Assembly: GCF_004000885.1 (NCBI RefSeq)
Contig: NZ_BIMC01000004.1
Span: forward strand, 248,001 to 312,000
Source of the DNA: Paenibacillus glucanolyticus NBRC 15330
Lineage (GTDB): Bacteria; Bacillota; Bacilli; Paenibacillales; Paenibacillaceae
DNA: 64,000 nucleotides
Direction: 5' to 3'
Part shown: positions 34,501-43,872 of the stretch, in pieces
Position numbering within the stretch: position 1 is the first letter of the stretch
How the letters are laid out: each line of letters opens with the position of its first letter
The notes under the pieces: generated by a model
Databases searched by the model: none
Told to the model about the DNA's origin: nothing
What the model saw: only the letters and a program-made list of their open reading frames with translations
Made by a program: the position numbers and the translations under genes

Positions 34501-34689
34501 CGTGTTTTCTTTGGTCCAATAAAGCAAAACGCTTGAAATTATGAGATGGCTGTATTACTATAAATTTGTTCCGCGTCATGCATTCTAAACGCGAGATAGG
34601 GGTAAAATACCCGATTGCACGTATAATTTGCGGTAAAACGGAAACAGTGAATAGCAAGTGGAGCACATCCTTGTTAGGGAGGTGAAAGA

Positions 34690-34962
34690 ATGAATAAATC
34701 GGATCTGATCACACAAGTAGCTGAATCTACTGAGCTGTCGAAGAAAGATGCAACTAAAGCGGTTGATGCCGTTTTCGATGCGATCTCTGAAGCACTGCAA
34801 AGTGGAGACAAGGTTCAACTGGTTGGCTTTGGCAACTTCGAGGTTCGCGAGCGTTCCGCACGGAAAGGCCGCAACCCGCAGACAGGTGAAGAAATCGAAA
34901 TCCCTGCGAGCAAAATTCCTGCATTTAAACCTGGTAAAGCGCTCAAAGACGGAATCAAATAA
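34690..34962 (+). CDS. hbs: DNA-binding protein HU
   Basis: Ninety-residue histone-like protein. [12 protein letters not shown], the [22 protein letters not shown] beta-arm region (read in parts) and the end [15 protein letters not shown] are diagnostic of HU. It bends and compacts DNA. GGGAGGTGAAAG precedes the ATG. Position between spoIVA and mtrB is as in B. subtilis. Confidence 0.97.
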   Translation: MNKSDLITQVAESTELSKKDATKAVDAVFDAISEALQSGDKVQLVGFGNFEVRERSARKGRNPQTGEEIEIPASKIPAFKPGKALKDGIK

Positions 34963-34989
34963 AGATTTCTACATATTACCTAAGAGCAC

Positions 34990-35021
34990 AGGTCGTGAAT
35001 TCGTTCACGGCCTTTTCTTTT
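34990..35021 (+). terminator. Terminator between hbs and mtrB
   Basis: AGGTCGTGAA (34990-34999) pairs with TTCACGGCCT (35004-35013), then TTTCTTTT. Confidence 0.85.
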
Positions 35022-35046
35022 AGACTTACGGTCAGGAGGTCTGGAA

Positions 35047-35271
35047 ATGGAGAACGTTCAGAACGGAGATTATTTTGTTGTCAAAGCACTTGACCACGGG
35101 GTTCAAGTCATCGGTCTTACCCGCGGACAGGACACCCGGTTTCATCATACCGAGAAGCTGGATAAAGGCGAAGTCATCATCGCACAGTTCACGGATCATA
35201 CATCGGCAGTGAAAATACGCGGTAAAGCGGAAGTCATGACGAAACACGGGAAAATCGAATCTGGCAGTTAA
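35047..35271 (+). CDS. mtrB: Tryptophan RNA-binding attenuation protein (TRAP)
   Basis: Seventy-four-residue subunit of the 11-mer ring that, with bound tryptophan, wraps RNA carrying GAG/UAG triplets. The RNA-contacting residues Lys37, Lys56 and Arg58 of B. subtilis TRAP are conserved at the same numbers (EKLDKG, AVKIRGK). The target is visible in this window: the trp leader at 46573-46631. The usual upstream partner mtrA (folE, GTP cyclohydrolase I) is absent; hbs is directly upstream. AGGAGG lies before the ATG. Confidence 0.96.
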   Translation: MENVQNGDYFVVKALDHGVQVIGLTRGQDTRFHHTEKLDKGEVIIAQFTDHTSAVKIRGKAEVMTKHGKIESGS

Positions 35272-35292
35272 TTTTCACTTGGCATTATTGAG

Positions 35293-35324
35293 AAGCCCCA
35301 CCATGATCGGTGGCGGCTTTTTTT
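35293..35324 (+). terminator. Terminator after mtrB
   Basis: AAGCCCCACC pairs with GGTGGCGGCTT with one bulge, then seven T. The remaining gap to 35629 (about 300 bases) shows no convincing gene. Confidence 0.9.
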
Positions 35325-35629
35325 GTATGGAACGTTTTTTTGACGTGGAAGTGCGTAAACACATTGTTAAAAGTCCTATGGTCGAGTTAACTTACGATGG
35401 ATATACTAACGGGCTGGTATGGCCTGGACCGCTGGGCACTGCCGCTGCTGGGAACACCGTGGAGCCGTAGAAGAATAGACAAGGATACATCCGACTAGGT
35501 TGGTGTTTGTCTCTAGAAAGTAACATTCGTCACTTTTGAAGCTGTTTTGTCAAGTACAATTCGAACAGCCTCCTGTTTTCACATCCTTTAATCTGGAGTT
35601 AGATACTTTTATGATAAAGGGTGATGAAG

Positions 35630-36592
35630 ATGGGAGTCCGATCTTTTTTTAAACTGGTCGAAATTCAGACAAAGGTAGCCAGCATGATCCCGTTCCTGTT
35701 AGGAACCTTGTACGCGCTATTTCGCTTTCAGCAGTTTGAAGGGTATCATTTTGTCCTTATGCTGGCTTCATTATTGTCGTTTGATATGGCAACGACAGCG
35801 ATCAATAACTACTATGATTACAAAAAAGCGATCAAGACGAATGGTTTCGGTTATGAGCAGCATAATGCGATTGTGCGTTATAAACTAAAGGAGACGGCAG
35901 TCCTGTGTGTGATTGTGGTGCTTTTGCTGACGGCAGTCGGCTCCGGCATCGCGCTCTTTCTCTCCACGGGCTGGCTGATCCTGCTGCTTGGAGGATTGTC
36001 CTTTGCGGTAGGGATCTTATATTCGTTCGGTCCGATTCCGATCTCAAGAATGCCGCTTGGAGAGCTGTTCTCGGGATTGTTTATGGGATTTGTCATCATT
36101 TTTATCTCGGTTTGGATCCACGTGGATAAGGACAGTCTGGCGGTTCTTGATATACATGGAGGGATGCTCTCGCTTCAGGTGAATCTTCCCGAAGTCCTGC
36201 TGCTGCTTGTCGTGTCCCTTCCGGCCATTCTCGGAATTGCTAACATCATGCTGGCAAACAACATCTGTGATATGGATGAGGATATGGAGAACAAGCGGTA
36301 CACGCTGCCGGTATACATCGGGTTCAAGCATTCCTTATCGCTGTTCCGTATTTTCTACGGTCTCGCATACCTTGATCTGCTGGCCCTTCTTATGTTGAAG
36401 GTGCACCCCGTGCTTGTTCTTCTGGTATTTGTAACGATTATTCCGGTTTATAAAAAAGGGGTGCAATTTACGACTCGTCCTTCTAAAGAGAAGACATTCG
36501 TGATCGCGGTACAAAATTTTGTTCTGATGAATATGGCCCGAATTGCTGCCCTCGGGGTGGCAGTGACGCTAACAGCTCTATCGATCCTCTAG
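35630..36592 (+). CDS. menA: UbiA-family prenyltransferase, MenA-like
   Basis: Polytopic membrane prenyltransferase of about 320 residues. The two Asp-rich motifs are NNYYDYKKA (near 58-66) and NNICDMDEDMENKRYTLP (near 207), the latter typical of 1,4-dihydroxy-2-naphthoate prenyltransferase (MenA). It would attach the polyprenyl tail to the quinone ring. I chose ATG 35630, nine bases after AAAGG; GTG 35621 and ATG 35624 are also in frame. A second UbiA-type gene lies at 38983, so the division of labour is uncertain. Confidence 0.75.
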   Translation: MGVRSFFKLVEIQTKVASMIPFLLGTLYALFRFQQFEGYHFVLMLASLLSFDMATTAINNYYDYKKAIKTNGFGYEQHNAIVRYKLKETAVLCVIVVLLLTAVGSGIALFLSTGWLILLLGGLSFAVGILYSFGPIPISRMPLGELFSGLFMGFVIIFISVWIHVDKDSLAVLDIHGGMLSLQVNLPEVLLLLVVSLPAILGIANIMLANNICDMDEDMENKRYTLPVYIGFKHSLSLFRIFYGLAYLDLLALLMLKVHPVLVLLVFVTIIPVYKKGVQFTTRPSKEKTFVIAVQNFVLMNMARIAALGVAVTLTALSIL

Positions 36593-36616
36593 TCCGAAAA
36601 CTAATCGTTATATCTT

Positions 36617-36641
36617 AAAGCAGGCATAGCCTGCTTTTTTT
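36617..36641 (+). terminator. Terminator after the MenA-like gene
   Basis: AAAGCAGGC/GCCTGCTTT with an ATA loop and a seven-T run. Confidence 0.93.
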
Positions 36642-36706
36642 CTTTATACAATGAGGTATGGACTTAATGGGAGCGGAGGAAACTAAGGACAGAGGAGGTA
36701 GATAAT

Positions 36707-37249
36707 ATGAAGCATTGGCCATCCGTACGAGCTGTTCTTGTGCCGGCGGCTATCGCCTGCATGATACTTGCGCTGCTTATTAGCGTGCAGTCACAAACGC
36801 GTTATAAGGTCGGAGCTGTGACCGCTGCAATCCCATATCATTCCCGGGAGTTAAACGATGCCGGATTAGTGGATGCGCTGATGGAGCTTCCTCTCCATCT
36901 TAGGATTAGCCGTGCGGATTATGATGACGGCGCTCTGACTCTGGATATCAAATTAAACGATCAATCAGATACCGTAACCGACGTCTATGAGGATGTTGCA
37001 AGTGTTATGTCCTTCTCGTTTGAGGGTACCGATAATGTACAGCAGTTGTATTTGAGAGTGATAGCCATTGATCGCTGGGGCGGGAAGCGTTACATGCTGT
37101 TGGCATCGAACATGAGCAGAGAAACATGGGATCCTCGGTATGCAGAAGCACTCACCCAACTTGAGAACGGCGATATGCCGCCGGCCTTAACAAGCTCCCT
37201 CAACATAACATTTACGAATCTTTGGCTGAAGCAATTCAGCAGCCCTTGA
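36707..37249 (+). CDS. Membrane-anchored protein of unknown function
   Basis: A 180-residue protein with an N-terminal membrane helix or uncleaved signal (about 8-26, VLVPAAIACMILALLISV) and an extracytoplasmic remainder of mixed alpha/beta character. No motif is recognised. GAGGAGG precedes the ATG. It stands alone between a terminator and the hepS promoter region. The neighbouring quinone genes do not by themselves show its role. Confidence 0.65.
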   Translation: MKHWPSVRAVLVPAAIACMILALLISVQSQTRYKVGAVTAAIPYHSRELNDAGLVDALMELPLHLRISRADYDDGALTLDIKLNDQSDTVTDVYEDVASVMSFSFEGTDNVQQLYLRVIAIDRWGGKRYMLLASNMSRETWDPRYAEALTQLENGDMPPALTSSLNITFTNLWLKQFSSP

Positions 37250-37296
37250 AACGGGTAAATTAGTAGATGACAGGGCATGTACGTGCCTTGAACATG

Positions 37297-37305
37297 TGTT
37301 ATAAT
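37297..37305 (+). promoter_or_regulatory. Extended -10 promoter before hepS
   Basis: TGTTATAAT carries a perfect -10 with TGn extension, 57 bases before the hepS ATG. No good -35 is visible. Confidence 0.45.
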
Positions 37306-37361
37306 AGATTGGATTGTGGGCTCAATTGGACAAAAGAACATCAAGTGCACGGAGGCTGAGA

Positions 37362-38222
37362 ATGAAATCGTATCGCGTACCAGAACTGGCAGAGAAATAT
37401 ATGAATTATGATATGATTAAGAACCACACGGATCTTCCGGAATTCCCGGATGCCCGTGTTCATTTGCTATACATATTTTTAAAGGATTCGGGACGAAATA
37501 TTTCCGGACACGAAGAATTGTACGCGCTGGTTACCTCACTGGTTCAAGTGGGACTCGATACGCATGAGAGCATCGATGTTACGGAGGGCAATCAAGGAGA
37601 GGCGCTGATGAGATCCCGGCAGTTAAAAGTTCTCGCAGGGGATTACTTCAGCAGCCGATTTTATCAACTTCTTGCCCTGAAGGGCGAAATCGCTGTTATC
37701 TCACTTCTTAGCAAGGCTGTGAGCGATGTTAACGTGATGAAGATGAATTTGTACGGCAAAATGAAAGAAGCACTGCTGCCTTCGGAAGATTATTTAAGTC
37801 TAACGGTACAGCTGAACATGCAGCTGTTTCTTTCTTTTACTCCGCTGCTTGAGGAATCCGTGCAAGAGACTTGGGAGAAGCTGCTCAGGGAAATCACGGA
37901 ATGTGAAACACTTGTGCAGGAGATGGAACGCTGTGCAACGCCTGAATTCGGCAGATGGGGTTACGCCTATTGGCATCTGATCGAGGCGGGAAGCGATGAG
38001 GAACGGAAAATGCTGGTCGGTAAGAGGACGGATATGAAGGATTGGAAGAAGCTGATTCTGAAGCACAAGGCATCAGAGAAGCTGCTGGATAAGCTCCGGG
38101 AATCGGTAAGTGCCATTCAGCAGCAGCTGGCAAGCCGCGTAGAAGAGAGCCCTTACGCCGGCATACTGGACCCTTTCCTGAAACGGCTCAGCACGTTCCG
38201 GTCCGTCGTAAGTGAAGGGTAG
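37362..38222 (+). CDS. hepS: Heptaprenyl diphosphate synthase component I
   Basis: Small subunit of the two-part heptaprenyl diphosphate synthase that builds the menaquinone side chain. VQVGLDTHESID and SRQLKVLAGDYFSSRFYQLLA match HepS/GerCA. It lacks the Asp-rich catalytic motifs, which are in hepT (41319). ATG 37362 is six bases after GGAGG. 286 residues. It is the first gene of a six-gene run. Confidence 0.9.
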   Translation: MKSYRVPELAEKYMNYDMIKNHTDLPEFPDARVHLLYIFLKDSGRNISGHEELYALVTSLVQVGLDTHESIDVTEGNQGEALMRSRQLKVLAGDYFSSRFYQLLALKGEIAVISLLSKAVSDVNVMKMNLYGKMKEALLPSEDYLSLTVQLNMQLFLSFTPLLEESVQETWEKLLREITECETLVQEMERCATPEFGRWGYAYWHLIEAGSDEERKMLVGKRTDMKDWKKLILKHKASEKLLDKLRESVSAIQQQLASRVEESPYAGILDPFLKRLSTFRSVVSEG

Positions 38223-38231
38223 GGGGATGCA

Positions 38232-38990
38232 GTGGATAATCAAACGAACAAGCTGGACATGAATAAGCATGACGGCAAAAATCCGAAAGAGCAGTATGTT
38301 CATTCCGTCTTCGAAAGCATCTCAGGGAAATATGATTTGATGAATGACATTCTCAGCTTTCGAAGACATAAAGCCTGGCGCAAGTATACGATGAGGAAAA
38401 TGAATATGCGTCAAGGCGATACGGCCATCGACCTATGCTGCGGAACTTGCGACTGGACGATCAGTATGGCCCAGGCAAGTGAATCCGGACACATAGTCGG
38501 ACTTGATTTCAGCGAGGGGATGCTGAACGTCGGCCGGCAGAAGGTGGCCAAAGAGGGTTTGGAACAGCAGATCAATCTGGTTCAAGGCAACGCGATGAGC
38601 CTTCCGTTCGAAGATGGTCAATTCGACTACGCAACGATTGGTTTCGGTCTTCGCAACGTACCGGATTATATGCAGGTATTGCAAGAGATGAAACGCGTGG
38701 TTAAGCCTGGAGGGATGGTTGTATGCCTGGAACTGTCCAAGCCCACCTGGCAGCCGTTCAAAGGCATTTATTATTTCTACTTTCAACAAGTGCTGCCTCG
38801 GATGGGGAAACTGGTAGCCAAGCGATATGAGCAGTATAAGTGGCTGCCGGAATCGTTGGCATTATTCCCCGGAAGAGAGGAGCTTGCCGAAGCTTTCCGT
38901 CAGACCGGACTTAAACAGGTTCAGGCCTATCCCTTGACTGGTGGCATCGCAGCCTTACATATTGGGATCAAGGAGAATCTGGATGTTTAA
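38232..38990 (+). CDS. menG: Demethylmenaquinone methyltransferase
   Basis: Class I SAM methyltransferase (UbiE/MenG) that adds the last ring methyl of menaquinone. Motifs are [29 protein letters not shown] (SAM binding) and [17 protein letters not shown], followed by [16 protein letters not shown] start at 38232 after GGGGG. It lies nine bases after hepS and overlaps the next gene by eight. 252 residues. Confidence 0.94.
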   Translation: MDNQTNKLDMNKHDGKNPKEQYVHSVFESISGKYDLMNDILSFRRHKAWRKYTMRKMNMRQGDTAIDLCCGTCDWTISMAQASESGHIVGLDFSEGMLNVGRQKVAKEGLEQQINLVQGNAMSLPFEDGQFDYATIGFGLRNVPDYMQVLQEMKRVVKPGGMVVCLELSKPTWQPFKGIYYFYFQQVLPRMGKLVAKRYEQYKWLPESLALFPGREELAEAFRQTGLKQVQAYPLTGGIAALHIGIKENLDV

Positions 38991-39855
38991 GAAAATAGGA
39001 ACGTATCTTGAAATGATCAAAGTGGAGCATACACTGTTTGCTCTGCCTTTCGCTTTTATGGGGGCTTTAGTGGGATCGGCTGTTGTGTTTGACGGGCTGC
39101 CTTCCTGGGGAGATATCGGCTGGATCTTTCTGGCCATGTTCGGGGCACGCAGCGCCGCGTTCGGACTGAATCGGCTGACAGATCAACACATTGACGCCAA
39201 GAACCCTCGCACCGCAAACCGGGCCATTCCGGCAGGACTGCTCAAGCCGCTTGAAGTGATTTTATTTATTATTTTGTCTTTTGCAGTATTTTTCTGGGCG
39301 ACGTTTATGCTGGACCCGTTTGCTTTTCGATTGCTGCCTATTGCAATTTTTATGCTTATTATTTATTCCTTTACGAAACGCTTTACATGGCTGTGCCATT
39401 TGGTTCTCGGACTTACAACCGCATTGGCTCCGCTTGGCGGATGGGTTGCGGTAACCGGTCAGATCGACTGGAAAGCAATCGTGTTTTATATTGCGCTGGC
39501 GTTCTGGACAGCGGGATTTGATATTGTCTACGCTTGCCAAGACGAGAAGTTTGATGCGAAGGAGAAGCTGTACTCGATTCCTTCCCGATTCGGATTGCAT
39601 AAAGCGTTATGGTTTGCCCGGGGATTCCATGTAGTGACTGCGGCTGGCTTTATTATTCTATTCTTTGTCACCCCGCTCGGCTGGTGGTACCTGATTGGCA
39701 TGCTCATTGCCTGCGGAATCTTGTTCTATCAGCATCACATTTTATCGCCAAACGACATGAGCCGGCTGCAAACAGCTTTCTTTACCATGAACAGTACGCT
39801 CAGCATCATCTTGTTTGTGTTTACTTTGATTGATTTGGTGGTGCGGTATATCTGA
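38983..39855 (+). CDS. UbiA-family prenyltransferase (MqnP-like)
   Basis: Second prenyltransferase in this block, 290 residues, eight or more membrane helices. Asp motifs are [12 protein letters not shown] (near 67-78) and [22 protein letters not shown], the pattern of 4-hydroxybenzoate-type enzymes. Position between menG and ubiX-mqnA suggests the futalosine-pathway prenyltransferase MqnP. ATG 38983 follows AAGGAG and overlaps menG. Its stop overlaps the ubiX start by one base. Confidence 0.82.
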   Translation: MFKKIGTYLEMIKVEHTLFALPFAFMGALVGSAVVFDGLPSWGDIGWIFLAMFGARSAAFGLNRLTDQHIDAKNPRTANRAIPAGLLKPLEVILFIILSFAVFFWATFMLDPFAFRLLPIAIFMLIIYSFTKRFTWLCHLVLGLTTALAPLGGWVAVTGQIDWKAIVFYIALAFWTAGFDIVYACQDEKFDAKEKLYSIPSRFGLHKALWFARGFHVVTAAGFIILFFVTPLGWWYLIGMLIACGILFYQHHILSPNDMSRLQTAFFTMNSTLSIILFVFTLIDLVVRYI

Positions 39856-40457
39856 TGGAAGCCACGCGCAGAAAAAGCTGGGTTGTCGGGATTACGGGGG
39901 CCAGCGGCAGCATATACGGTGTACGCCTTACCGAAAGCCTGCTCTCGCTGGGCTATGATGTGCACCTGATCATTTCGAATGCAGGCTGGCGTGTCCTGAA
40001 GGAGGAAATGGATTTTCAGGCAGGCAACCGCGAGGAGATGCTGTCCGAAAAATTCGGTGGATATGAGGGGAAGGTGATTTATCACCCGATCGCTGATATC
40101 GGAGCTACGATTGCGAGTGGATCCTATCTCGTTGAAGGCATGATCATTATGCCTTGTTCCATGGGTACATTATCCTCGGTGGCACACGGGTCCTCCGATA
40201 ATCTGATGGGGCGGGCAGCCGATGTGATGATGAAGGAAGGCCGCGCGCTGGTGCTCGTTCCGAGGGAAACGCCCCTGCATGCGATCCACTTAGAGAATAT
40301 GCTGAAGCTGGCCAGGCTTGGCGTCAAAATCATTCCTGCGATGCCGGCGTTCTACTATGGTCCGAAAACCATCGATGATATTGTGAATTTTCTGGTAGGC
40401 AAGGTGCTGGATAGCCTGCGTATTGAACATCAATTGTACAAAAGATGGGGTGACTGA
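39855..40457 (+). CDS. ubiX: Flavin prenyltransferase UbiX
   Basis: Makes prenylated FMN, the cofactor of UbiD-type decarboxylases. WVVGITGASGSIYGVRL (near 9-25), PCSMGTLSSVAHGSSDNL and LVPRETPLH are family signatures. 200 residues. In futalosine-pathway organisms UbiX/UbiD-type proteins remove the ring carboxylate of dihydroxy-6-naphthoate. No ubiD is in the window. The overlap with neighbours indicates an operon. Confidence 0.92.
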   Translation: MEATRRKSWVVGITGASGSIYGVRLTESLLSLGYDVHLIISNAGWRVLKEEMDFQAGNREEMLSEKFGGYEGKVIYHPIADIGATIASGSYLVEGMIIMPCSMGTLSSVAHGSSDNLMGRAADVMMKEGRALVLVPRETPLHAIHLENMLKLARLGVKIIPAMPAFYYGPKTIDDIVNFLVGKVLDSLRIEHQLYKRWGD

Positions 40458-40458
40458 C

Positions 40459-41322
40459 ATGCCGGGAGCAGACAGCAAGACTATCATCGGCAAAATCAGT
40501 TACACCAACGCTTGGCCGGTATTTCATTACGTAAATCCGTCAACACTGGATACTCCTGCAGAGATGATAACGGCAGTCCCGGCCGCGTTGAACCGCGGGA
40601 TGCACAGTGGTGAAATCCATATCGGGGCGCTTTCTTCGTTTGCCTATGCTGAAATGTCGGACCGGCTCCTGCTGCTGCCGGATTTATCCGTGAGCGCAGA
40701 TGGGGCGGTTAACTCCATCTTCCTGTTTTCGAAAAAGCCGCTGGATGCCTTGAAGAACGCAACCATTGCGCTAACCAATACGTCGGCAACCTCCGTCAAC
40801 TTGCTGAAGATTCTTCTGGAAAAATCACTGGGGGGCACTTATTCCTATCGCACTTGTGACCCGGTGTTAAGCGAGATGATGGCTGAAGCGGATGCCGCAC
40901 TTCTGATTGGGGACCATGCGATTCGGGCTTCATGGAGCCATTCGGATTATTATAAGACGGATCTCGGCCAATGGTGGAAAGAATGGACCGGCTGCAGCAT
41001 GACTTTTGCCGTCTGGGCGGTGAACAGGCATGCTGTGAAGCAGAATCCCGAAGGCATGGCTGAGATTGCCGCCATGTTCCTCGAGAGCAAGCAGCGGAGT
41101 GTGAGCGATCTCTCCCCTATTGTCGATGAAGCGGTTCGGCGAATTGGAGGTACTGGCGGCTACTGGATGAAATACTTTTCGAACCTGTGCTACCATTTTG
41201 ACGAACGACAACAGGAAGGGTTACGCTTATATTTCAAGTTCGCATATGAACTTGGCCTGCTGGAGCGTGAAGTGGTGCCGGAGTTATGGAACGAGAAACT
41301 AAGCATACGGGTGAACAAATGA
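40459..41322 (+). CDS. mqnA: Chorismate dehydratase MqnA
   Basis: First enzyme of the futalosine pathway, converting chorismate to 3-[(1-carboxyvinyl)oxy]benzoate. The 287-residue protein has the periplasmic-binding-like fold of the family: IGKISYTNAWPVFHYV, GALSSFAYA, LTNTSATSVNLLKILL and ALLIGDHAI. ATG 40459 follows GGGGTGA. It draws on the same chorismate supplied by aroC at 43873. It overlaps hepT by four bases. Confidence 0.9.
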   Translation: MPGADSKTIIGKISYTNAWPVFHYVNPSTLDTPAEMITAVPAALNRGMHSGEIHIGALSSFAYAEMSDRLLLLPDLSVSADGAVNSIFLFSKKPLDALKNATIALTNTSATSVNLLKILLEKSLGGTYSYRTCDPVLSEMMAEADAALLIGDHAIRASWSHSDYYKTDLGQWWKEWTGCSMTFAVWAVNRHAVKQNPEGMAEIAAMFLESKQRSVSDLSPIVDEAVRRIGGTGGYWMKYFSNLCYHFDERQQEGLRLYFKFAYELGLLEREVVPELWNEKLSIRVNK

Positions 41323-42293
41323 AACGATTTGATATATTCGGAACATTAAAAAAAGATATGGATGTCATTGAGAAGGAGCTTTATCTCAGTGTGGAGGGCG
41401 ACAGCCCTGAGCTGACGGAAACATCCTTGCATCTGCTGAGAGCAGGCGGCAAGCGTCTCCGGCCGGTCTTTGTGCTGATGGGCGGCAAGTTCGGCGACTA
41501 TGATATCGATAAGCTGAAGCATGTGGCAGTGCCGCTTGAGCTGATTCACAGCGCATCCCTTGTTCATGACGACGTGATTGACGATGCCGATACAAGACGC
41601 GGGAAGCCAACTGTTAAGGCAAAATGGGACAATCGGATCGCCATGTATACCGGTGACTACATATACGGCAAAGCGCTCGAACTGACGACTCACCTGAAGC
41701 AGCCCGAAATTCATCAGATTCTGGCCAAAGCGATGGTTGAAATGTCCATTGGCGAAATGGAACAGATTCGTGATTTCTTTAATACGGAGCAGGATGTAAG
41801 AAGATACCTTCTCCGCATTCGCCGCAAGACATCGCTTTTGATTGCGGTCAGCTGCCAGCTCGGAGCGCTTGCCGCGGATGCGGATCGCCAGGTGGCCAAC
41901 AGCCTGTATCGGTTCGGATACAACGTGGGGATGGCGTTTCAGATCCAGGACGATCTTCTGGATCTGTGCGGAACGGAGAAACAGATCGGCAAGCCGCCGG
42001 GCAGCGATATGCGTCAGGGGAACATTACCCTGCCTGTTATATTTGCCTTGAAGGATAGCGAGCGGAGGGAAGCACTGCTTGCGGAGCTGGATCGAATTCA
42101 TGCGCTGAACGGCCAATGCGACGTGTCGGATGCCGTGAAGCTTGTAACCTCGAGTGATGGGATCGCAAGAGCTGAAGCCCTTGCCGATCGCTACATCGGT
42201 AAAGCACTGGCTGCATTGGATACGCTGCCTGACATCAGAAGCAAGAAACAGCTTAGAGATATTGCAAATTTTATTACGAAACGGTCATATTAG
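41319..42293 (+). CDS. hepT: Heptaprenyl diphosphate synthase component II
   Basis: Catalytic prenyltransferase subunit, 324 residues. First Asp-rich motif LVHDDVIDDADTRRGKPT (near 82-99), second FQIQDDLLDLCG (near 208), and GGKRLRP for substrate binding. It pairs with HepS. ATG 41319 overlaps the mqnA stop (ATGA); the in-frame ATG at 41286 is less likely. In B. subtilis hepS-menG-hepT are contiguous, so three genes are inserted here. Confidence 0.94.
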   Translation: MKRFDIFGTLKKDMDVIEKELYLSVEGDSPELTETSLHLLRAGGKRLRPVFVLMGGKFGDYDIDKLKHVAVPLELIHSASLVHDDVIDDADTRRGKPTVKAKWDNRIAMYTGDYIYGKALELTTHLKQPEIHQILAKAMVEMSIGEMEQIRDFFNTEQDVRRYLLRIRRKTSLLIAVSCQLGALAADADRQVANSLYRFGYNVGMAFQIQDDLLDLCGTEKQIGKPPGSDMRQGNITLPVIFALKDSERREALLAELDRIHALNGQCDVSDAVKLVTSSDGIARAEALADRYIGKALAALDTLPDIRSKKQLRDIANFITKRSY

Positions 42294-42395
42294 CCTTAAC
42301 CATTAGGAAGCTTTCTGTTAAAATACGGGTACAAACATGTAACATCACATGAGCATGGAATGATTGTTCAATATCCTAGAGTGAGGGGAAGAGTG

Positions 42396-42848
42396 ATGAG
42401 GCCTATGGAACGTACTTTTTTAATGATTAAACCGGATGGTGTACAGCGTGGACTGATCGGCCGAATCGTCGGCCGTTTGGAGGATAAAGGATTTAAGCTG
42501 GTTGCAGGCAAGTTTGTGCAGATTTCGGACGAGCAGGCGAGGCGCCATTATGCTGAGCATGAAGGGAAAGACTTTTTTGCCAGCCTCGTAGGATTTATAA
42601 CATCCGGACCGGTATTTGCCATGGTTTGGGAAGGGGACGACATTATCGCCTTGTCTCGCCAAGTCATCGGCAAAACAAACGTGAAGGAAGCATTGCCTGG
42701 AACAATTCGTGGTGATTTTGCAGCGCATACGCCGCATAATTTGATCCATGGATCAGATTCCCCGGAGAGTGCACAACGTGAGATTTCCAATTTTTTTGAA
42801 GAGAATGAGTTGGTGGAGCATAACAAGACGCTATCCCCTTGGCTGTAG
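42396..42848 (+). CDS. ndk: Nucleoside diphosphate kinase
   Basis: Transfers the gamma-phosphate between nucleoside di- and triphosphates through a phospho-histidine. The 150 residues include [20 protein letters not shown] and the active-site stretch [12 protein letters not shown] with the catalytic His. ATG 42396 is seven bases after AGGGG; ATG 42405 would shorten it by three residues. It follows hepT and precedes cheR as in B. subtilis. Confidence 0.96.
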   Translation: MRPMERTFLMIKPDGVQRGLIGRIVGRLEDKGFKLVAGKFVQISDEQARRHYAEHEGKDFFASLVGFITSGPVFAMVWEGDDIIALSRQVIGKTNVKEALPGTIRGDFAAHTPHNLIHGSDSPESAQREISNFFEENELVEHNKTLSPWL

Positions 42849-42890
42849 ACGTATTGAGTAAGCGCGGGAGCGAATAATCTGATTAACAGG

Positions 42891-43703
42891 ATGATACGGA
42901 TGACGGAACAAGAACCCGTGCTGGATGATCCGGATTATATCAGCTTTGTTCGAAACATCGAACGAAGCACAGGGATCAATCTGGCAGATTATAAAGAAAC
43001 GCAAATGAAGCGAAGATTGACAACGCTGCGCATGAAGAAGGGCTTCGGAACATTCTCGGCCTTTTATGACGCGATGATGAAGGACAAGCCGCTTTTCCAT
43101 GAATTTTTGGACCGGATGACAATTAACGTCTCAGAGTTTTGGCGTAATCCGAACCGCTGGGAAGTTTTCCGGGATAAGATTTTGCCTGAATTGTCGCATC
43201 AGAATCCGGGTGTGCTGAAGATCTGGAGTGCTGCCTGTTCCACAGGCGAAGAGCCCTATACACTTGCCATGATTCTGGCTGAGCAGAAGATGCTGAACCG
43301 TGCACGCATCGTGGCCACAGATATCGATGATGGCGCATTACATAAAGCGGCGGAAGGCTTGTATGTCGAGAGGTCATTGAAGGATGTGCCTCCGGATATC
43401 GTCCTTCGCTACTTCAAGGAAGAAGGTTCTCTGTATCGTTTCAATGAGAACTTGAAGAAGGAAGTTGCCTTTCATAAACAGAACCTGTTGACCGACCGGT
43501 TTGAAGGCGGTTATGATCTGATTGTCTGCCGGAACGTGATGATTTATTTCACGGAAGGGGCTAAGCATAAGCTGTATACGAAATTTGCCAATAGCCTGAA
43601 ACCGGGCGGCTTTCTGTTTGTGGGCAGCACCGAGCAGATATTTAATCCGGGGCAATACGGCCTGGAGAGCAATGAAACCTTTTTCTACCGCAAAGTTCAA
43701 TAG
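42891..43703 (+). CDS. cheR: Chemotaxis protein methyltransferase CheR
   Basis: Methylates glutamates of chemoreceptors. N-terminal all-alpha domain (about 10-80, MKRRLTTLRMKKGFGTF) and a SAM-binding domain with FWRNPNRWEVF, WSAACSTGEEPYTLAM and DLIVCRNVMIYF. 270 residues. No other chemotaxis gene lies here; B. subtilis cheR has the same isolated position. The ribosome site (CAGGATG) is weak, so ATG 42900 is possible. Confidence 0.94.
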   Translation: MIRMTEQEPVLDDPDYISFVRNIERSTGINLADYKETQMKRRLTTLRMKKGFGTFSAFYDAMMKDKPLFHEFLDRMTINVSEFWRNPNRWEVFRDKILPELSHQNPGVLKIWSAACSTGEEPYTLAMILAEQKMLNRARIVATDIDDGALHKAAEGLYVERSLKDVPPDIVLRYFKEEGSLYRFNENLKKEVAFHKQNLLTDRFEGGYDLIVCRNVMIYFTEGAKHKLYTKFANSLKPGGFLFVGSTEQIFNPGQYGLESNETFFYRKVQ

Positions 43704-43720
43704 AGATGGCAATAATTAAC

Positions 43721-43763
43721 GCATAAAGCGCTTTTCTATCCTGAGGATGAGAGGCGCTTTTGC
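43721..43763 (+). terminator. Probable terminator after cheR
   Basis: AAAGCGC (43725-43731) pairs with GCGCTTT (43754-43760) with an inner imperfect stem, then a short T-rich tail. Confidence 0.7.
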
Positions 43764-43872
43764 TTGTCCGGCAACATTCTTGTCAAAGCGTTGGACCTAT
43801 ACTATAATGAGCAGAAGATGTTTACGGAGTTTAGCGGTTTAACGCTTAAAAGTTTAAAGGGGGAAAAGCATC

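Noticed and set aside
34555..34689. Sigma-A promoter for hbs at the TATAAT near 34623
   Set aside because: The -10 is good but no -35 at 16-18 bases could be defended, so it was not listed.
35279..35470. 63-codon ORF after mtrB (or a shorter one from ATG 35327)
   Set aside because: It spans the mtrB terminator, has no ribosome site and shows no family resemblance.
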